DNA from: Methylobacter psychrophilus
GTDB taxonomy: Bacteria; Pseudomonadota; Gammaproteobacteria; Methylococcales; Methylomonadaceae
DNA length: 64,000 nucleotides
Assembly (NCBI RefSeq): GCF_025583945.1
Contig: NZ_JAOEGU010000017.1
Location: 16,243-80,242 of the forward strand
Reading direction: 5' to 3'
In this document: positions 36,814 through 48,029 of the stretch, piece by piece
How the letters are laid out: each line of letters opens with the position of its first letter
Numbering within the stretch: the first letter of the stretch is position 1
Position numbers and translations under genes: made by a program
The notes under the pieces: model-generated
Databases searched by the model: none
The model's input: the letters and a program-made list of their open reading frames with translations, nothing else
Told to the model about the DNA's origin: nothing

Positions 36814-37785
36814 TCAGGCCGGTGATACCAAAAAGGCATCGGCGTATATATCGGCTGATGCTACACCCTTGAGAAAGGTCATTTTTTTCATTTGCTTGAC
36901 CATATCAGGATTACCACAAAGAAATACCCGCCAACCTTTTAAATCCGGAAGCGATGCCAATGCGACTTCGTTGACTCGTCCATGGCTAAATCCTTCAGGA
37001 CTATCTGCACCCGATAGGCAAGGGATGTAATGAAAATTTGCATGCTCTTCGTCAAGTTGTTGCATCTCGTCAATCCGGTAAAGATCTTCAACTTCACGAC
37101 TGCCATGGAACAGATAAATGGAACCGGAATGTCCTTGCGTAAGGGCATCAGTTAGAATTCCCGCCAGTGGTGCCAAGCCGGTTCCTGTTCCTGCCAGTAG
37201 TATATTTTGATCATTTTTTTCGGGTAGGTAAAAACAAGATCCGTTCGCTTCGGATACAGCGATGGTATCTCCAACCTTGATTTCATTATGTAGCCATTCA
37301 CTAAACTGACCATTAGGTAATCGACGAATATTAAATTCCAGAATATTGGATTCTTGCGGAGTATTGGCAATGGAATAACTGCGTGTTAAGCCGTCTGCTC
37401 GCTGCAGATTGACAAATTGCCCGGCATTAAATTTGAATGTATCCTTAAAAGCCAGGCTTAGTAACAAGGTATTTCTATTAAGCATTTCGGTAACAACAAC
37501 TGTGCCTTCGCTATAGAATGCTGCTTGGTCGGGAAGTTTAATTGTCATGTCTTGTTCTGGATGACATTGGCAAGCAAGAAAATAATTGAGTTTTTTCAGG
37601 GTGTTTTTTAACCCTGCCTGAGCCGCTTCCGGTGGAGTGGTATCGGGACTGCTTACTATACAGCTATGACAAGTGCCTTTTTTACAGCTATAGGCAATAG
37701 CAACATCTTCGCGTAACAGGGCATCAAGCACTGTTTCATCGGCTTGGCAAGAATAAGCGTTTTCTTCAATGGTTAATTTGTACAT
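36814..37785 (-). CDS. Ferredoxin-type [2Fe-2S]/FAD/NAD(P)H reductase
   Basis: This 323-residue electron-transfer flavoprotein has a plant-type [2Fe-2S] domain at the N-terminus (SCKKGTCHSC, C-X4-C-X2-C, with the fourth Cys in FLACQCHP). An FAD domain follows (RSYSIANTPQ) and then an NAD(P)H domain (LAGTGTGLAPLAGI; VFLCGNPDMV). The architecture is that of oxygenase or globin reductases. It lies downstream of the truncated haemoglobin on the same strand, so reduction of that globin is a natural hypothesis, but an oxygenase partner elsewhere is equally possible. Confidence 0.88.
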   Translation of the reverse strand: MYKLTIEENAYSCQADETVLDALLREDVAIAYSCKKGTCHSCIVSSPDTTPPEAAQAGLKNTLKKLNYFLACQCHPEQDMTIKLPDQAAFYSEGTVVVTEMLNRNTLLLSLAFKDTFKFNAGQFVNLQRADGLTRSYSIANTPQESNILEFNIRRLPNGQFSEWLHNEIKVGDTIAVSEANGSCFYLPEKNDQNILLAGTGTGLAPLAGILTDALTQGHSGSIYLFHGSREVEDLYRIDEMQQLDEEHANFHYIPCLSGADSPEGFSHGRVNEVALASLPDLKGWRVFLCGNPDMVKQMKKMTFLKGVASADIYADAFLVSPA

Positions 37786-37807
37786 GATCCTGTGCTTTAA
37801 ACGAATT

Positions 37808-37847
37808 CCATAATGTTTTGGTAATCAATTAAAGTAAAACATTATGG
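37808..37847 (-). promoter_or_regulatory. Intercistronic hairpin between haemoglobin and reductase genes
   Basis: CCATAATGTTTT (37808-37819) and AAAACATTATGG (37836-37847) form a perfect 12-bp stem in the 78-bp gap. There is no clean T-tract, so it may stabilise the upstream message or attenuate read-through rather than fully terminate. Confidence 0.5.
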
Positions 37848-37863
37848 AGTAGGGTTGTGGTAT

Positions 37864-38265
37864 TTATCTGCCTAATATATCGTTGCGTGTGGTTTCACAA
37901 ATCACCACGACTTCAGCAATGAGTTCTTGAGGGGCATTTAACTCTACCAATGTAGCGCCTAAATGTTCTACAACGGCATCGAAATGGCTATCATCCAAGC
38001 CCATCTTAACAAGGTGTGCATGACCTTTGCGCATGTCTGCGCCGGTATAGCTATGTGGCCCGCCAAAAGCCATGGTTAAAAAAGCTTTTTGTTTGGCTGC
38101 TTGCGTTTCCATGTCAACGTCGTCGAAAAAACCGTTAATACGGTCGTCATTAAGAACCTTGCGATAAAAAATATCCACGGCTACATTAACTGCCGGTTCC
38201 CCGCCTAGTCTGTCATAAAGAGTTTCACTCACTATTGCTTCCTCATGGTTTTGTATGTCGGTCAT
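37864..38265 (-). CDS. Group I truncated haemoglobin (trHbN-like)
   Basis: This 133-residue 2-on-2 globin opens its fold with LYDRLGGEPAVNVAVDIFY, containing the B10 Tyr. The glycine-containing AFGGPHSYTGADM precedes the proximal-His region MRKGHAHLV. The first about 15 residues are an extension. Group I truncated globins bind O2 and NO and in mycobacteria detoxify NO. The gene is followed by a candidate electron donor and is divergent from a cysteine-rich regulator, which fits an NO/O2 stress unit (inference). Confidence 0.92.
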   Translation of the reverse strand: MTDIQNHEEAIVSETLYDRLGGEPAVNVAVDIFYRKVLNDDRINGFFDDVDMETQAAKQKAFLTMAFGGPHSYTGADMRKGHAHLVKMGLDDSHFDAVVEHLGATLVELNAPQELIAEVVVICETTRNDILGR

Positions 38266-38349
38266 TATTATTTCCTCAATTGTTTTGCCAAAATATAATT
38301 AAACAAGATTAATTACAGGAAAATAATAACAAATCATTTTAACTTATAC

Positions 38350-38368
38350 AATATAAATATGTTATATT
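38350..38368. promoter_or_regulatory. Candidate operator in the globin/regulator divergent region
   Basis: AATATAA (38350-38356) and TTATATT (38362-38368) are perfect 7-bp inverted repeats with a 5-bp spacer. They lie midway between the divergent starts at 38265 and 38441. The DNA is very AT-rich, so chance occurrence is possible. Confidence 0.35.
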
Positions 38369-38440
38369 AAATTTAAGTATTTAATGCAGTGTTTTCTGCT
38401 ATGCTTAAAGTTATAAAGCAAATTAAAAGAAGGAGTTTTT

Positions 38441-39073
38441 ATGGTGGAGAAAGTCAGGCCACGACAGCAGCAAATTTTAAAATTAATGCTGGAAAAAAAA
38501 GCCGGGCTAAGTATTGATGAAGTTGCTACTGCATTGGATATTTCCCGTAACGCGGTGCAGCAGCATTTTGTTGTGCTGGAAAGAGACGGTTATATACAGG
38601 CTGGTGTGCTCAATAAGACAGCTGGTCGTCCGGTACGTAGCTTTGTTTTAACCGAAGCCGGCATCAACAGTTTTCCAAAGCAATATGCCTGGTTTTCTGA
38701 ACTCATACTTGCTGATATGAAAAACGAAATAGGGTCTGAAGCTTTTCAGCGTTATCTGCATAAGTTGGGCAGCAATTTGTCACAAACTTTGTTGCCTCAA
38801 TTTGAAGGAAAGCCGATTAATGAGAAGATTGAGGCATTATTGAAAGTAATGGATAGCTTGGGTTTTGATGCGAGAATTATTACAGACTCCGATAGTAATG
38901 AGCCTGCTATTGAAGCACGTAACTGTATTTATCATGACCTTGCTCAAAAACATGAAGAAATTTGTGAGTTTGATAGAGCATTAATTTCCTCGTTACTGGA
39001 TAAGAATATTGATCATGTAGAGTGTATGGCAAAAGGTGGCGCTGTTTGTTGCTTTAAAATTATCAACAAATAA
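38441..39073 (+). CDS. SufR-like HTH transcriptional regulator with C-terminal cysteines
   Basis: In this 210-residue protein the N-terminal winged helix (IDEVATALDISRNAVQQHFVVL; GRPVRSFVLTEAG) resembles the DeoR/ArsR-like domain of SufR. The C-terminus has Cys residues arranged C-X12-C-X19-C-X7-CC (RNCIYHDLAQKHEEICEF; HVECMAKGGAVCC), as in regulators that bind an Fe-S cluster. The spacing differs from that of cyanobacterial SufR as I recall it. AAGGAG precedes the ATG. It is divergent from the truncated haemoglobin gene, so an O2/NO-responsive role there is likely, rather than control of suf genes, none of which are near. Confidence 0.82.
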   Translation: MVEKVRPRQQQILKLMLEKKAGLSIDEVATALDISRNAVQQHFVVLERDGYIQAGVLNKTAGRPVRSFVLTEAGINSFPKQYAWFSELILADMKNEIGSEAFQRYLHKLGSNLSQTLLPQFEGKPINEKIEALLKVMDSLGFDARIITDSDSNEPAIEARNCIYHDLAQKHEEICEFDRALISSLLDKNIDHVECMAKGGAVCCFKIINK

Positions 39074-39314
39074 TCAATTTATTTGCCAAAAAATCTTTGA
39101 ACGACTGGAATAAGCAGGAGTAACAGTCTACGTTGACGGATCGTTAGGATTATTTTTCGGCCTTAATAAACTGAAAACGCAGGTGAGATTAGTTATTATA
39201 AAGATGATATGCTTTTAATAATTTGGCTGTTCCGAACATCCCGGAAACCAATGCTTCCAGGTTTTCTCATGGGCTTGCTAAAAGCCAATTGTTTAACAGC
39301 TAGAGTATAGTTAT

Positions 39315-39827
39315 TTATATATCCATAAACAGCATGGGAATGCCGTAAGTTAAAATAAAATAACTAAAGGCTGAAATAATGCTGACACTCATTTTAAATT
39401 CTAATAATTGTCGGAAAATATAACTGACAATGGCAATATACCAGCTGACCAATAACACAGCTAAAGAAATCGATATCACTTCCCGATATTCGTTGTGGTT
39501 CATTACCATGACAAAATCCAGTGCTTCGCCAGCAATGGCCAATGTCATAATAAAATTTTCGCAGATAAAAATAGCCGTAAATAGTTGATTGAAATAGTGC
39601 CGTTTTTTGAGAACCAATAATAGCAGGGCTATGGATGAAAGAGCCATAATGGCCCGTAATGAGACTTCCAGTGAGCCATCGGCAGGGTCGGCAATAAGAC
39701 CTTCAACAATAATGCCGGAAATAAGGTAGAACACTATAGCTTTCCACATAAACGATTTTGATGGAAATAAATCAGTCGGATTATTTCTGAACCAGCAAAG
39801 CGAAAGGTATTTAATTAATAAATTCAT
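39315..39827 (-). CDS. Hypothetical membrane protein, 170 residues
   Basis: Not confidently assigned. There are about five hydrophobic helices (AIVFYLISGIIVEGLIA; IMALSSIALLLLVL; LFTAIFICENFIMTLAIAG; ISISLAVLLVSWYIAIVSYI; AFSYFILTYGIPMLF). The pattern recalls Yip1/DUF-type membrane proteins, but no diagnostic motif is visible. The N-terminus (LCWFRNNPTDLFPS) is cytosolic and proline-containing. It is a single gene between the regulator and the nqr operon. Confidence 0.68.
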   Translation of the reverse strand: MNLLIKYLSLCWFRNNPTDLFPSKSFMWKAIVFYLISGIIVEGLIADPADGSLEVSLRAIMALSSIALLLLVLKKRHYFNQLFTAIFICENFIMTLAIAGEALDFVMVMNHNEYREVISISLAVLLVSWYIAIVSYIFRQLLEFKMSVSIISAFSYFILTYGIPMLFMDI

Positions 39828-40159
39828 GGTAAATAATGCTCGTACTTAAGAAAATCGGGTGGTTAATAGATTGTATTGATTGGCTTATTATAACCGCTGG
39901 CGCAAAATTAATGACTTAAGATTTAATCAGAAATGAAATCAACGAGATTGAAGTGAGCGTGTATCATGGAAAAATAAAAGCGGCAGAGTAGGGCATTTAG
40001 CCGGCAAAAATCTGAGATGTACAGGGCATATAATTTTTCTGGCCTTATTTGTAGCAGACAAAAAAATGGGGATAACCTTTACGCTTATCCCCATTTTTTT
40101 TATCTATACTTTGCTCTCCCTAAAACAAGAATTATTTAAGGGAGAAGACAGTGTATTAT
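39828..40159. other. 332-bp intergenic region at the nqr 3' side
   Basis: It contains the strong bidirectional hairpin at 40061-40099. The remainder would include the promoter of the minus-strand membrane protein gene at 39315-39827. No open frame is supported. Confidence 0.5.
40061..40099 (-). terminator. Intrinsic terminator of the nqr operon
   Basis: AAAAAATGGGGATAA (40061-40075) pairs perfectly with TTATCCCCATTTTTT (40085-40099), leaving a 9-nt loop. Read on the minus strand it ends in a T-run 60 bp beyond the nqrF stop. It can work in both directions. Confidence 0.85.
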
Positions 40160-41380
40160 TTAACCACCAAAGTCATCCAACATAATGTTTTCCGGCTCTA
40201 CACCGTTATCAATCAACATATTGATAACGGACGTATTCATAATTGGAGGTCCGCACATATAGAACTCACAATCTTCTGGGGCTGGATGGTTTTTAATGAA
40301 TTCTTCATAAAGAATATTATGAATAAAACCTTTATAACCATCCCATTCTTCATTTGGCAATGGATCGGATAACGCAACATGCCATTCAAAATTATCATTT
40401 TCTCTGGCCAGCATGTCAAAATCTTCTACATAGAACATTTCACGTTTACTACGTGCGCCGTACCAGAAAGTGATTTTACGTTTGGATTTAAGCCGGCGTA
40501 ACAGGTCAAAAAGGTGTGAGCGCATAGGTGCCATACCGGCACCACCACCAACAAAGACCATTTCTGCTTCAGTATCTTTGGCATAAAATTCACCATAAGG
40601 TCCTGAAATAATACATTTATCGCCGGGTTTTAAGCTAAATATATAAGACGACATGATACCTGGCGGTACGCTATCGGGTGCACCAGGAGGTGGTGTCGCG
40701 ATACGAACGTTCAGCATGATTTCTTTTTCTTCAGGATAACTTGCCATTGAATAGGCACGCAATGCCGGTTGTTTCACTTCTGAAACATAACGCCATATCT
40801 TGAATTTATCCCAATCCTCATGAAATCTTTCTTCAACGTTAAAATCACTGTATTTGGCAATGTGCGGAGGACATTCAATTTGAATATAACCGCCTGCCTT
40901 ATATTTGATTTCTTCGCCTTCAGGTAATTGAAGTACCAGTTCCTTAATAAAAGTTGCAACGTTATTATTTGACTTAACAGTGCATTCCCATTTTTTAACA
41001 CCAAACACTTCATCTTCAACTTCTATGCTCATGTCATGTTTTACCGAGACCTGACAAGAAAGACGTTCGCCATGAGCGGCTTCGCGTTTGGTAATATGGG
41101 TCAGTTCAGTCGGTAAAATTTCCCCGCCACCTGAATGTACGACAACTTTACACTGAGCACAAGTACCGCCACCACCACAGGCTGATGAAACAAATAAACC
41201 ATTATCAGCCAAAGCAGTTAACAGTTTTGAGCCAACCGGCACATGAATTTTCTTTTCATTATTGATCAGGATCTCAACATCTCCTTCCGCGACCAATTTG
41301 CTTTTAGCGCCGATAATTACAAATACCAGTGCGATAACAAAAGCCGTGAAAATAATGATCCCTAATAGAATTTCCAGCAT
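40160..41380 (-). CDS. nqrF: Na+-translocating NADH:quinone reductase subunit F
   Basis: This 406-residue subunit is the NADH dehydrogenase of the Na+-NQR. It has one N-terminal membrane helix ([19 protein letters not shown]) and a [2Fe-2S] domain ([13 protein letters not shown], with the fourth Cys in RLSCQV). The FAD domain ([11 protein letters not shown]) and NADH domain ([30 protein letters not shown]) follow. Electrons enter here from NADH and pass to the membrane flavins. It is the last gene of the operon, 14 bp after nqrE. Confidence 0.97.
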   Translation of the reverse strand: MLEILLGIIIFTAFVIALVFVIIGAKSKLVAEGDVEILINNEKKIHVPVGSKLLTALADNGLFVSSACGGGGTCAQCKVVVHSGGGEILPTELTHITKREAAHGERLSCQVSVKHDMSIEVEDEVFGVKKWECTVKSNNNVATFIKELVLQLPEGEEIKYKAGGYIQIECPPHIAKYSDFNVEERFHEDWDKFKIWRYVSEVKQPALRAYSMASYPEEKEIMLNVRIATPPPGAPDSVPPGIMSSYIFSLKPGDKCIISGPYGEFYAKDTEAEMVFVGGGAGMAPMRSHLFDLLRRLKSKRKITFWYGARSKREMFYVEDFDMLARENDNFEWHVALSDPLPNEEWDGYKGFIHNILYEEFIKNHPAPEDCEFYMCGPPIMNTSVINMLIDNGVEPENIMLDDFGG

Positions 41381-41394
41381 TATACGCTACCTTC

Positions 41395-42003
41395 TTAAAG
41401 TTGGATTCCAGAGAAAGCCATGAAGCCAAGCGACATCAGACCTGCGGTAATAAAAGTAATGCCCAGACCTTGTAAACCGGCCGGAATATCACTGTATTTA
41501 AGTTTTTCGCGTACACCCGCCATAACAGTAATAGCCAATGCCCAGCCCAAACCACTGCCTACGCCGTAAGTAACGCTTTCGCCGAAATTATAGTCCCGTT
41601 CAATCATAAATAAACTACCGCCAAGAATTGCGCAGTTTACCGTAATTAAAGGCAGAAACACGCCTAAGGCGTGATACAAAGCCGGAAAGAATTTATCTAA
41701 AATCATTTCAAGAATTTGTACCAAAGCGGCGATCATGCCAATACAACTTAATAGTGCCAAAAAGCTTAAATCAACGCCTTTTATTCCTATCCAGGATAGG
41801 GCATCTTCTTTCAACAAGGCATGGTAAACGATATTGTTGGCCGGTACGGTAATGGCTTGTACCACCATAACCGCAATGCCTAAACCCATCGCCGTGGCAA
41901 TCTTTTTTGATACCGCTATAAACGTACACATCCCCAAAAAGAAGGAAAGTGCCAGGTTTTCAATAAAGACTGCCTTAACAAATAAACTAATATAAGCTTC
42001 CAT
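41395..42003 (-). CDS. nqrE: Na+-translocating NADH:quinone reductase subunit E
   Basis: This 202-residue subunit has six membrane helices. It is homologous to NqrD, and the two subunits form the inverted pair that holds the intramembrane iron centre. Recognisable stretches are [19 protein letters not shown], with the conserved Cys, and [12 protein letters not shown], with the second half-site Cys. It shares one base with nqrD (42003). Confidence 0.96.
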   Translation of the reverse strand: MEAYISLFVKAVFIENLALSFFLGMCTFIAVSKKIATAMGLGIAVMVVQAITVPANNIVYHALLKEDALSWIGIKGVDLSFLALLSCIGMIAALVQILEMILDKFFPALYHALGVFLPLITVNCAILGGSLFMIERDYNFGESVTYGVGSGLGWALAITVMAGVREKLKYSDIPAGLQGLGITFITAGLMSLGFMAFSGIQL

Positions 42004-42683
42004 TAGTGATGTCCTCCTTCACCATGAGCAATCGACATAATCTTGAATTCTACTTTTTCAGCTTGGGCTGGTTTCCATTGACGGACACTCCAGATAATCA
42101 AACCAATAATAAAGAAAGCACTGGGTGGCAATAACATCAAACCGTTAGGATCGTACCAGCCGCCATCTTTTGTCAGCTTGAAGACTTCTATGCCCAATAA
42201 TTTACCTGAGCCCAAAGTTTCTCTAAAAAATGCCACGATAATCAGTATCAAGCTATAGCCAAGACCATTACCGATACCGTCCATGAAGCTTTCTAAAGGT
42301 GGATTTTTCATCGCATAACCTTCAGCACGTCCCATAACGATACAGTTGGTAATAATCAAACCAACAAATACCGATAACTGCTTGCTGACATCATAAGCAA
42401 AGGCTTTTAGTAGTTGATCAACCACAATAACCAATGAAGCAATAATGGTCATTTGGACAATAATCCGGATACTGCTTGGAATATGGTTTCTAATCGCACT
42501 AATTGCCGCACTCGAAAATGCTGTTACCAAAGTCAAGGCAAGGGCCATAATCAGCGATGTTGACATTTGTGAAGTAACCGCCAACGCTGAACAAATACCC
42601 AGAACCTGTAAAGTAATAGGATTGTCGTTAACCAGTGGTGCAGTTAATACTTTTTTTGTTTCATCATTTAAAATTGCGCTCAT
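42003..42683 (-). CDS. nqrD: Na+-translocating NADH:quinone reductase subunit D
   Basis: This 226-residue membrane subunit is paralogous to Nqr[21 protein letters not shown] and [18 protein letters not shown] carry the conserved cysteines of the NqrD/E iron site. The C-terminus [20 protein letters not shown] is typical. It overlaps nqrC by 4 bp and nqrE by 1 bp. Confidence 0.96.
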   Translation of the reverse strand: MSAILNDETKKVLTAPLVNDNPITLQVLGICSALAVTSQMSTSLIMALALTLVTAFSSAAISAIRNHIPSSIRIIVQMTIIASLVIVVDQLLKAFAYDVSKQLSVFVGLIITNCIVMGRAEGYAMKNPPLESFMDGIGNGLGYSLILIIVAFFRETLGSGKLLGIEVFKLTKDGGWYDPNGLMLLPPSAFFIIGLIIWSVRQWKPAQAEKVEFKIMSIAHGEGGHH

Positions 42684-43615
42684 GATTTCACCTGTTTAAC
42701 TGTTCTTACTTTTTTCAAATACGGTGCAAAACCTTCATCACTCATCCAGTATCTCACCAGATTCGTTACGCCGGTACTGGTTAAAGTTGCACCAGCCAGA
42801 CCATCTACCTGATATTGAGAGCCAGGTTTGGTTTTATCTACCACACCTTTAATTAAACTCAAGGCAGGTTCGCCGATATCAGCTTCAGTAATTAAACCTT
42901 TTTCTGATGACGGTTGATCAGTTTCAGCATAAACTTTTTTGCCTTTCCATAATGCACGCCAGTTAGGATTAACAACTTCACCACCTAATCCTGGAGTTTC
43001 AGCCTGATCGTAAAAGTTGATACTTTGTACGGTTTGGCCATCAGGATCCAAAGAAAGGAAGCCATACAAGGTAGACCATAAGCCATAACCGTGCATAGGC
43101 AGAATAATGGATTTAGTCACATCGCCTTCTTTAACCAAAAAAACTTTGGCATATTTGGCTTTTACCCGGATATGGGCAATATCTTTATCTTTTGGAATGG
43201 CAACGCTTTGAGCAGGATCTTTCGCCGCTTTACGTTGATCAAATTCAGCGACATCAATATTTTCAACATAGTCACCTGTTTCCAGGTCAACGATTTTTGC
43301 TTCAATTTTTTCTGCAAATGCCGAATTTATATCCGCGCCTTCTTCCAGCAAGCCGGCAACATCAAGAATATTCTTCTTCATATCCGCTGCTTTGTTATCT
43401 ATTTGTAAGGGTTTTAATGCAACCGCCGCAAATGAAACCAGAACCGCACATACCAGACACAATGCAACGGCAATGGCAATCGTCTTTTCTAGACTATCGT
43501 TACCTAAAGCAAGAACTTTGTTTTTATAAGCGTCAAATTTCTGATAGTACGCATTATTATTGAGTGTAGTACACAATTTTTCCATCTGTTTACAAGACTT
43601 TTTATTATTAGGCAT
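42680..43615 (-). CDS. nqrC: Na+-translocating NADH:quinone reductase subunit C
   Basis: This 311-residue subunit has one membrane helix at about 45-68 ([20 protein letters not shown]) and a periplasmic FMN domain. The covalent flavin site is [13 protein letters not shown], within the AGAT/SGAT consensus; the Thr carries FMN via a phosphoester added by Apb[19 protein letters not shown] and EAPLGG-like ETPGLGGEV are also conserved. The N-terminus is about 35 residues longer than I would expect from Vibrio NqrC. It overlaps nqrB by 8 bp, so an internal start (for example the Met at residue 11) is possible. Confidence 0.95.
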   Translation of the reverse strand: MPNNKKSCKQMEKLCTTLNNNAYYQKFDAYKNKVLALGNDSLEKTIAIAVALCLVCAVLVSFAAVALKPLQIDNKAADMKKNILDVAGLLEEGADINSAFAEKIEAKIVDLETGDYVENIDVAEFDQRKAAKDPAQSVAIPKDKDIAHIRVKAKYAKVFLVKEGDVTKSIILPMHGYGLWSTLYGFLSLDPDGQTVQSINFYDQAETPGLGGEVVNPNWRALWKGKKVYAETDQPSSEKGLITEADIGEPALSLIKGVVDKTKPGSQYQVDGLAGATLTSTGVTNLVRYWMSDEGFAPYLKKVRTVKQVKS

Positions 43616-44809
43616 GACGTTTCATCCTTCTTCTAATATTGGCCTGAATGACGAAGTAATCAATCGTCGGTGCAAACATGTTTGAAAACAGAATGGCCAG
43701 CATAATTCCTTCCGGAAATGCAGGGTTAACGACTCTGATTAACACGGTCATACCGCCGACTAATGCGCCAAATATCCAACGACCTTTATTAGTCATTGCC
43801 GCACTTACCGGATCAGTGGCCATATAAACCATACCGAAAGCAAAACCGCCCATTGTTAAATGCCAATACCAGGGCAGGGCAAACATGGGGTTGGTATCAC
43901 TGCCAATAAAGTTAAACAGCGTCGCGATAGTGACCATACCGGCAAACACGCCGCCCATAATGCGATAGGATGCAACACGGGTATACAGCAGGAATGCGGC
44001 ACCAATTAAGATGGCCAGGGTTGATGTTTCACCTAAACAGCCAGGCTCAAAACCAAAAAATGTTTGCATCCAGCTATAATCAGCTGCGTAAACAGCATCA
44101 AGACCACCGTTTGCTGCCAGACCTAAAGGCGTTGCCCTGGTATAGCCATCAACTGCGATCCATACAGAATCACCGGTCATTGAGGCGGGGTAAGCAAAGT
44201 ATAAAAATGCTCGTCCGGTTAACGCAGGATTTAAAAAGTTTTTGCCGGTACCGCCAAAAACTTCCTTACCAATCACGATACCGAATGAAATACCCAAAGC
44301 TACCTGCCATAAAGGCATATCAGGCGGCATAATCAAGGCATATAACATGGATGAAACCAAAAAGCCTTCATTGACTTCATGGCCGCGAACGGTAGCAAAC
44401 AATACTTCCCAAATACCACCAATAGCTAACGTGGTGATGTAAATAGGTAAAAAGTATAAGGCGCCATGAGCCAGGTTAGAAAACGGATTCATGGTGCTAT
44501 ACCCGAATAACATCATCGGGACACTGCGCCAGTTATCAATTTTTTCCAGGCCCATCGATTCCATTGCCAAATTGGCTTGATATCCGGTGTTATACATCGC
44601 CATCAGTACACAAAACAGCGTTGCTATAACCACAAACGTCATGGTTCGTTTCAGGTCATTACCGTCACGAACATGGGTAGTTCCGCGTGTTACATCAGCG
44701 GGCGTATAGATGAAGGTATCAACCATCTCATAGAGACCGTAATACTTTTCAAATCGACCACCTTTTGTAAAATGCGGCTCTATGCTATCTAAAATTTCTC
44801 TAGCCGACA

Positions 44810-44810
<1 letters not shown>
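43608..44810 (-). CDS. nqrB: Na+-translocating NADH:quinone reductase subunit B
   Basis: This 400-residue polytopic subunit binds covalent FMN and riboflavin and is part of the Na+ pathway. ADVTRGTTHVRDGNDLKRTM near residue 38 and the GKEVFGGTGKNFLNPALTGR stretch are hallmarks. The position of the flavinylated Thr reads DGYTRATPLG, where an SGAT-type sequence is usual (see findings). Its ATG shares a base with the nqrA stop (TAATG). Confidence 0.96.
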
Positions 44811-46233
<1,423 letters not shown>

Positions 46234-46256
46234 GCATTAAGACGTAAAACATTGGC

Positions 46257-46285
46257 ATTACACCACAAAATCAATGTTTTCTCAA
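46257..46285 (-). promoter_or_regulatory. Predicted sigma-70 promoter of the nqr operon
   Basis: On the minus strand TTGAGA (46285-46280) is followed after 17 bp by TGTAAT (46262-46257), close to consensus and optimally spaced. Confidence 0.55.
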
Positions 46286-46521
46286 TGTCGTATTTGGTAG
46301 TCAATAAATATACTAAACGGTAACTTATAGAGTAACTTCTCCTCATCCGGAGCTGGTATTCTTAAATTAAACAGGCTAAACGAAAAATGTGGTTAACCGG
46401 TATTTTTTATTCACCATAAAGACATGAAGGGTGCGATGTTTTTTTATTACATATATTTTGGTGCCTTCGTGGAGATGATTTTTTACCAATAATCCGCTTA
46501 TGGTAAGTCTGTTTGGATAAG

Positions 46522-47160
46522 CTATTGCTGTGCCGTACTGATGGCCAGTGATAAATACTTTATTAAAATCCATGCTGCTTCTTGCATATTTTTGCCAAAA
46601 GCAACAACACCATCTTTATGTCCCAGCATGGTAAATAGTGACGTTTGTTGTAAATGATCAGTTTGAAATAACTGCTCAACGGCTATAGCCATTGCAACCG
46701 TGCCGTAAGGAATATTTGCGGAGATATGGGATAGCTTAAGCGCGGCGGTATAGTGCCATATTTCAGGGCTATGCACATGAATAACCGCCTGTATGGTGCT
46801 GTCTTGAGCATAAATGCTTGCATGAGTCAGTGCTTCAGATGAAGGTTTGTTCAGTCCGCATGATGCAATCCGGTTTTTTCGCGGATCGGCTTTGATAACC
46901 AGGCAATAATGCTCCGGATTTAACTGTTCAATATGTCCTGTTTGTGTACCACTAATAATAAACTGACTACTTTGAGGATGAAGTCGGTGGCTGATATTGC
47001 CAAATCCAAGATTGTCGTAGCGCTCAGGATCCTGTCCGATAAGACCAAGACGAAAAATAATAGTGCGCCAGGCATTAATTTCATTAAATGAAAAAGTTTC
47101 CTTGATAGGCTTTTGCATATGCTGCAATTGATATTTTATGACACCTTCTTGTTGGTTCAT
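46522..47160 (-). CDS. Class II aldolase/adducin family protein
   Basis: This 212-residue protein has the metal-dependent class II aldolase fold. NLGFGNISHRL forms the substrate loop, KPSSEALTHASIY carries the catalytic Glu, AVIHVHSPEIW supplies two zinc His ligands and MLGHKDGVVAFG the third. Relatives include fuculose-phosphate aldolase and methylthioribulose-1-phosphate dehydratase (MtnB). The presence of a methylthioinosine phosphorylase elsewhere in the window makes MtnB conceivable, but motifs do not settle this. It stands alone. Confidence 0.82.
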   Translation of the reverse strand: MNQQEGVIKYQLQHMQKPIKETFSFNEINAWRTIIFRLGLIGQDPERYDNLGFGNISHRLHPQSSQFIISGTQTGHIEQLNPEHYCLVIKADPRKNRIASCGLNKPSSEALTHASIYAQDSTIQAVIHVHSPEIWHYTAALKLSHISANIPYGTVAMAIAVEQLFQTDHLQQTSLFTMLGHKDGVVAFGKNMQEAAWILIKYLSLAISTAQQ

Positions 47161-47629
47161 CTGGACAGGATTTTATAGTGTAGCAAGATTGCTTCTGAAG
47201 ATGGCAGTTTAGTTTATCCACGAAAAGTACGAAAGGCACGAAAAAGTTTCATATATTAATAAAGTAATTGATTTTTTCGGACTCACGCGCGGGAGGGTTT
47301 TCAGTGAATAGAAAGTGCCTTGCCTGGCCAATTTCACAAATAACATACTATTTATTAAGCGCAGGATTAAATAATGCGAACCTTTTGCTTACGTTGTTTG
47401 TGAAATTGATCTGATTTAGATTCCACTACAGCTAATTTATAAGTATCTGCAAAGACAAAGTCGGTCTGAATAGCTATACTAATTTTGGTGGGGTAACTTT
47501 GTAGAGAGTAGAGCTCTGATAGAGCTGCTGCTCAATATCCTGTGGGAGATAAAATAAACTATTTATTCCTGATTTTATTTAGGGTAATATCAATTGTGAC
47601 TTAATTAATGACTCTAAGGTGATAGTAAT
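47161..47629. other. 469-bp intergenic region
   Basis: It includes a CACGAA-type repeat-like stretch (47219-47238). It also has a long-range inverted repeat, AATTTCACAAA (47330-47340) against TTTGTGAAATT (47397-47407). No gene is supported. Confidence 0.45.
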
Positions 47630-47827
47630 ATGTCAGAAATAGTAGGTAATACAGCAGGTGAAATCTGGAAGTATCTGGATAAAAATGGCGCTACCACTAT
47701 AGCCAAGTTAACCAGGGAAACCAAAATAGATGAAAAAAACATTCAGCGCGGTATCGGTTGGCTGGCTCAAGAAGGAAAGGTTTCTCTTGAGATAGTTAAT
47801 CGTGCAGAAACCATCTCTTTGACATAA
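47630..47827 (+). CDS. Winged-helix mini-protein, DUF2582-like
   Basis: The 65-residue protein is essentially one winged helix: EIWKYLDKNGATTIAKLTRE, then ENIQRGIGWLAQEGKVSLEI. The sequence matches the small DUF2582 family of predicted DNA-binding proteins found in many bacteria and archaea, whose targets are unknown. ATG 47630 is preceded by AAGGTGATA. It stands alone and is followed by a strong hairpin. Confidence 0.82.
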   Translation: MSEIVGNTAGEIWKYLDKNGATTIAKLTRETKIDEKNIQRGIGWLAQEGKVSLEIVNRAETISLT

Positions 47828-47885
47828 CAACAAATACTATTTGCGCGCCTGTTTTTGTTTTTGTGATGATTGATTATTTTCTGTA

Positions 47886-47924
47886 AAAGGGTTTTAGCTT
47901 CGGTGATCACAGCTAAAACCCTTT
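47886..47924 (+). terminator. Hairpin after the winged-helix gene
   Basis: AAAGGGTTTTAGCT (47886-47899) pairs perfectly with AGCTAAAACCCTTT (47911-47924). It is a 14-bp stem with an 11-nt loop, 58 bp after the stop, with little T-tract. Confidence 0.6.
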
Positions 47925-48029
47925 CTGTAAAGAATGCTTTATTACCGCAATGTTATAGCTATAGTCTTTCAGAAATTAAATTTCTATTCACGTCTGTGTG
48001 GGTTGTTCATGCATATAATAACCCTTAGT

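Noticed and set aside
46376..46573. 65-codon minus frame overlapping the aldolase gene end
   Set aside because: It covers repeat-like DNA and shifts into the aldolase in another frame.
47886..47924. Possible riboswitch upstream of tRNA-fMet
   Set aside because: It is a simple perfect hairpin following the winged-helix gene, with no conserved aptamer features.
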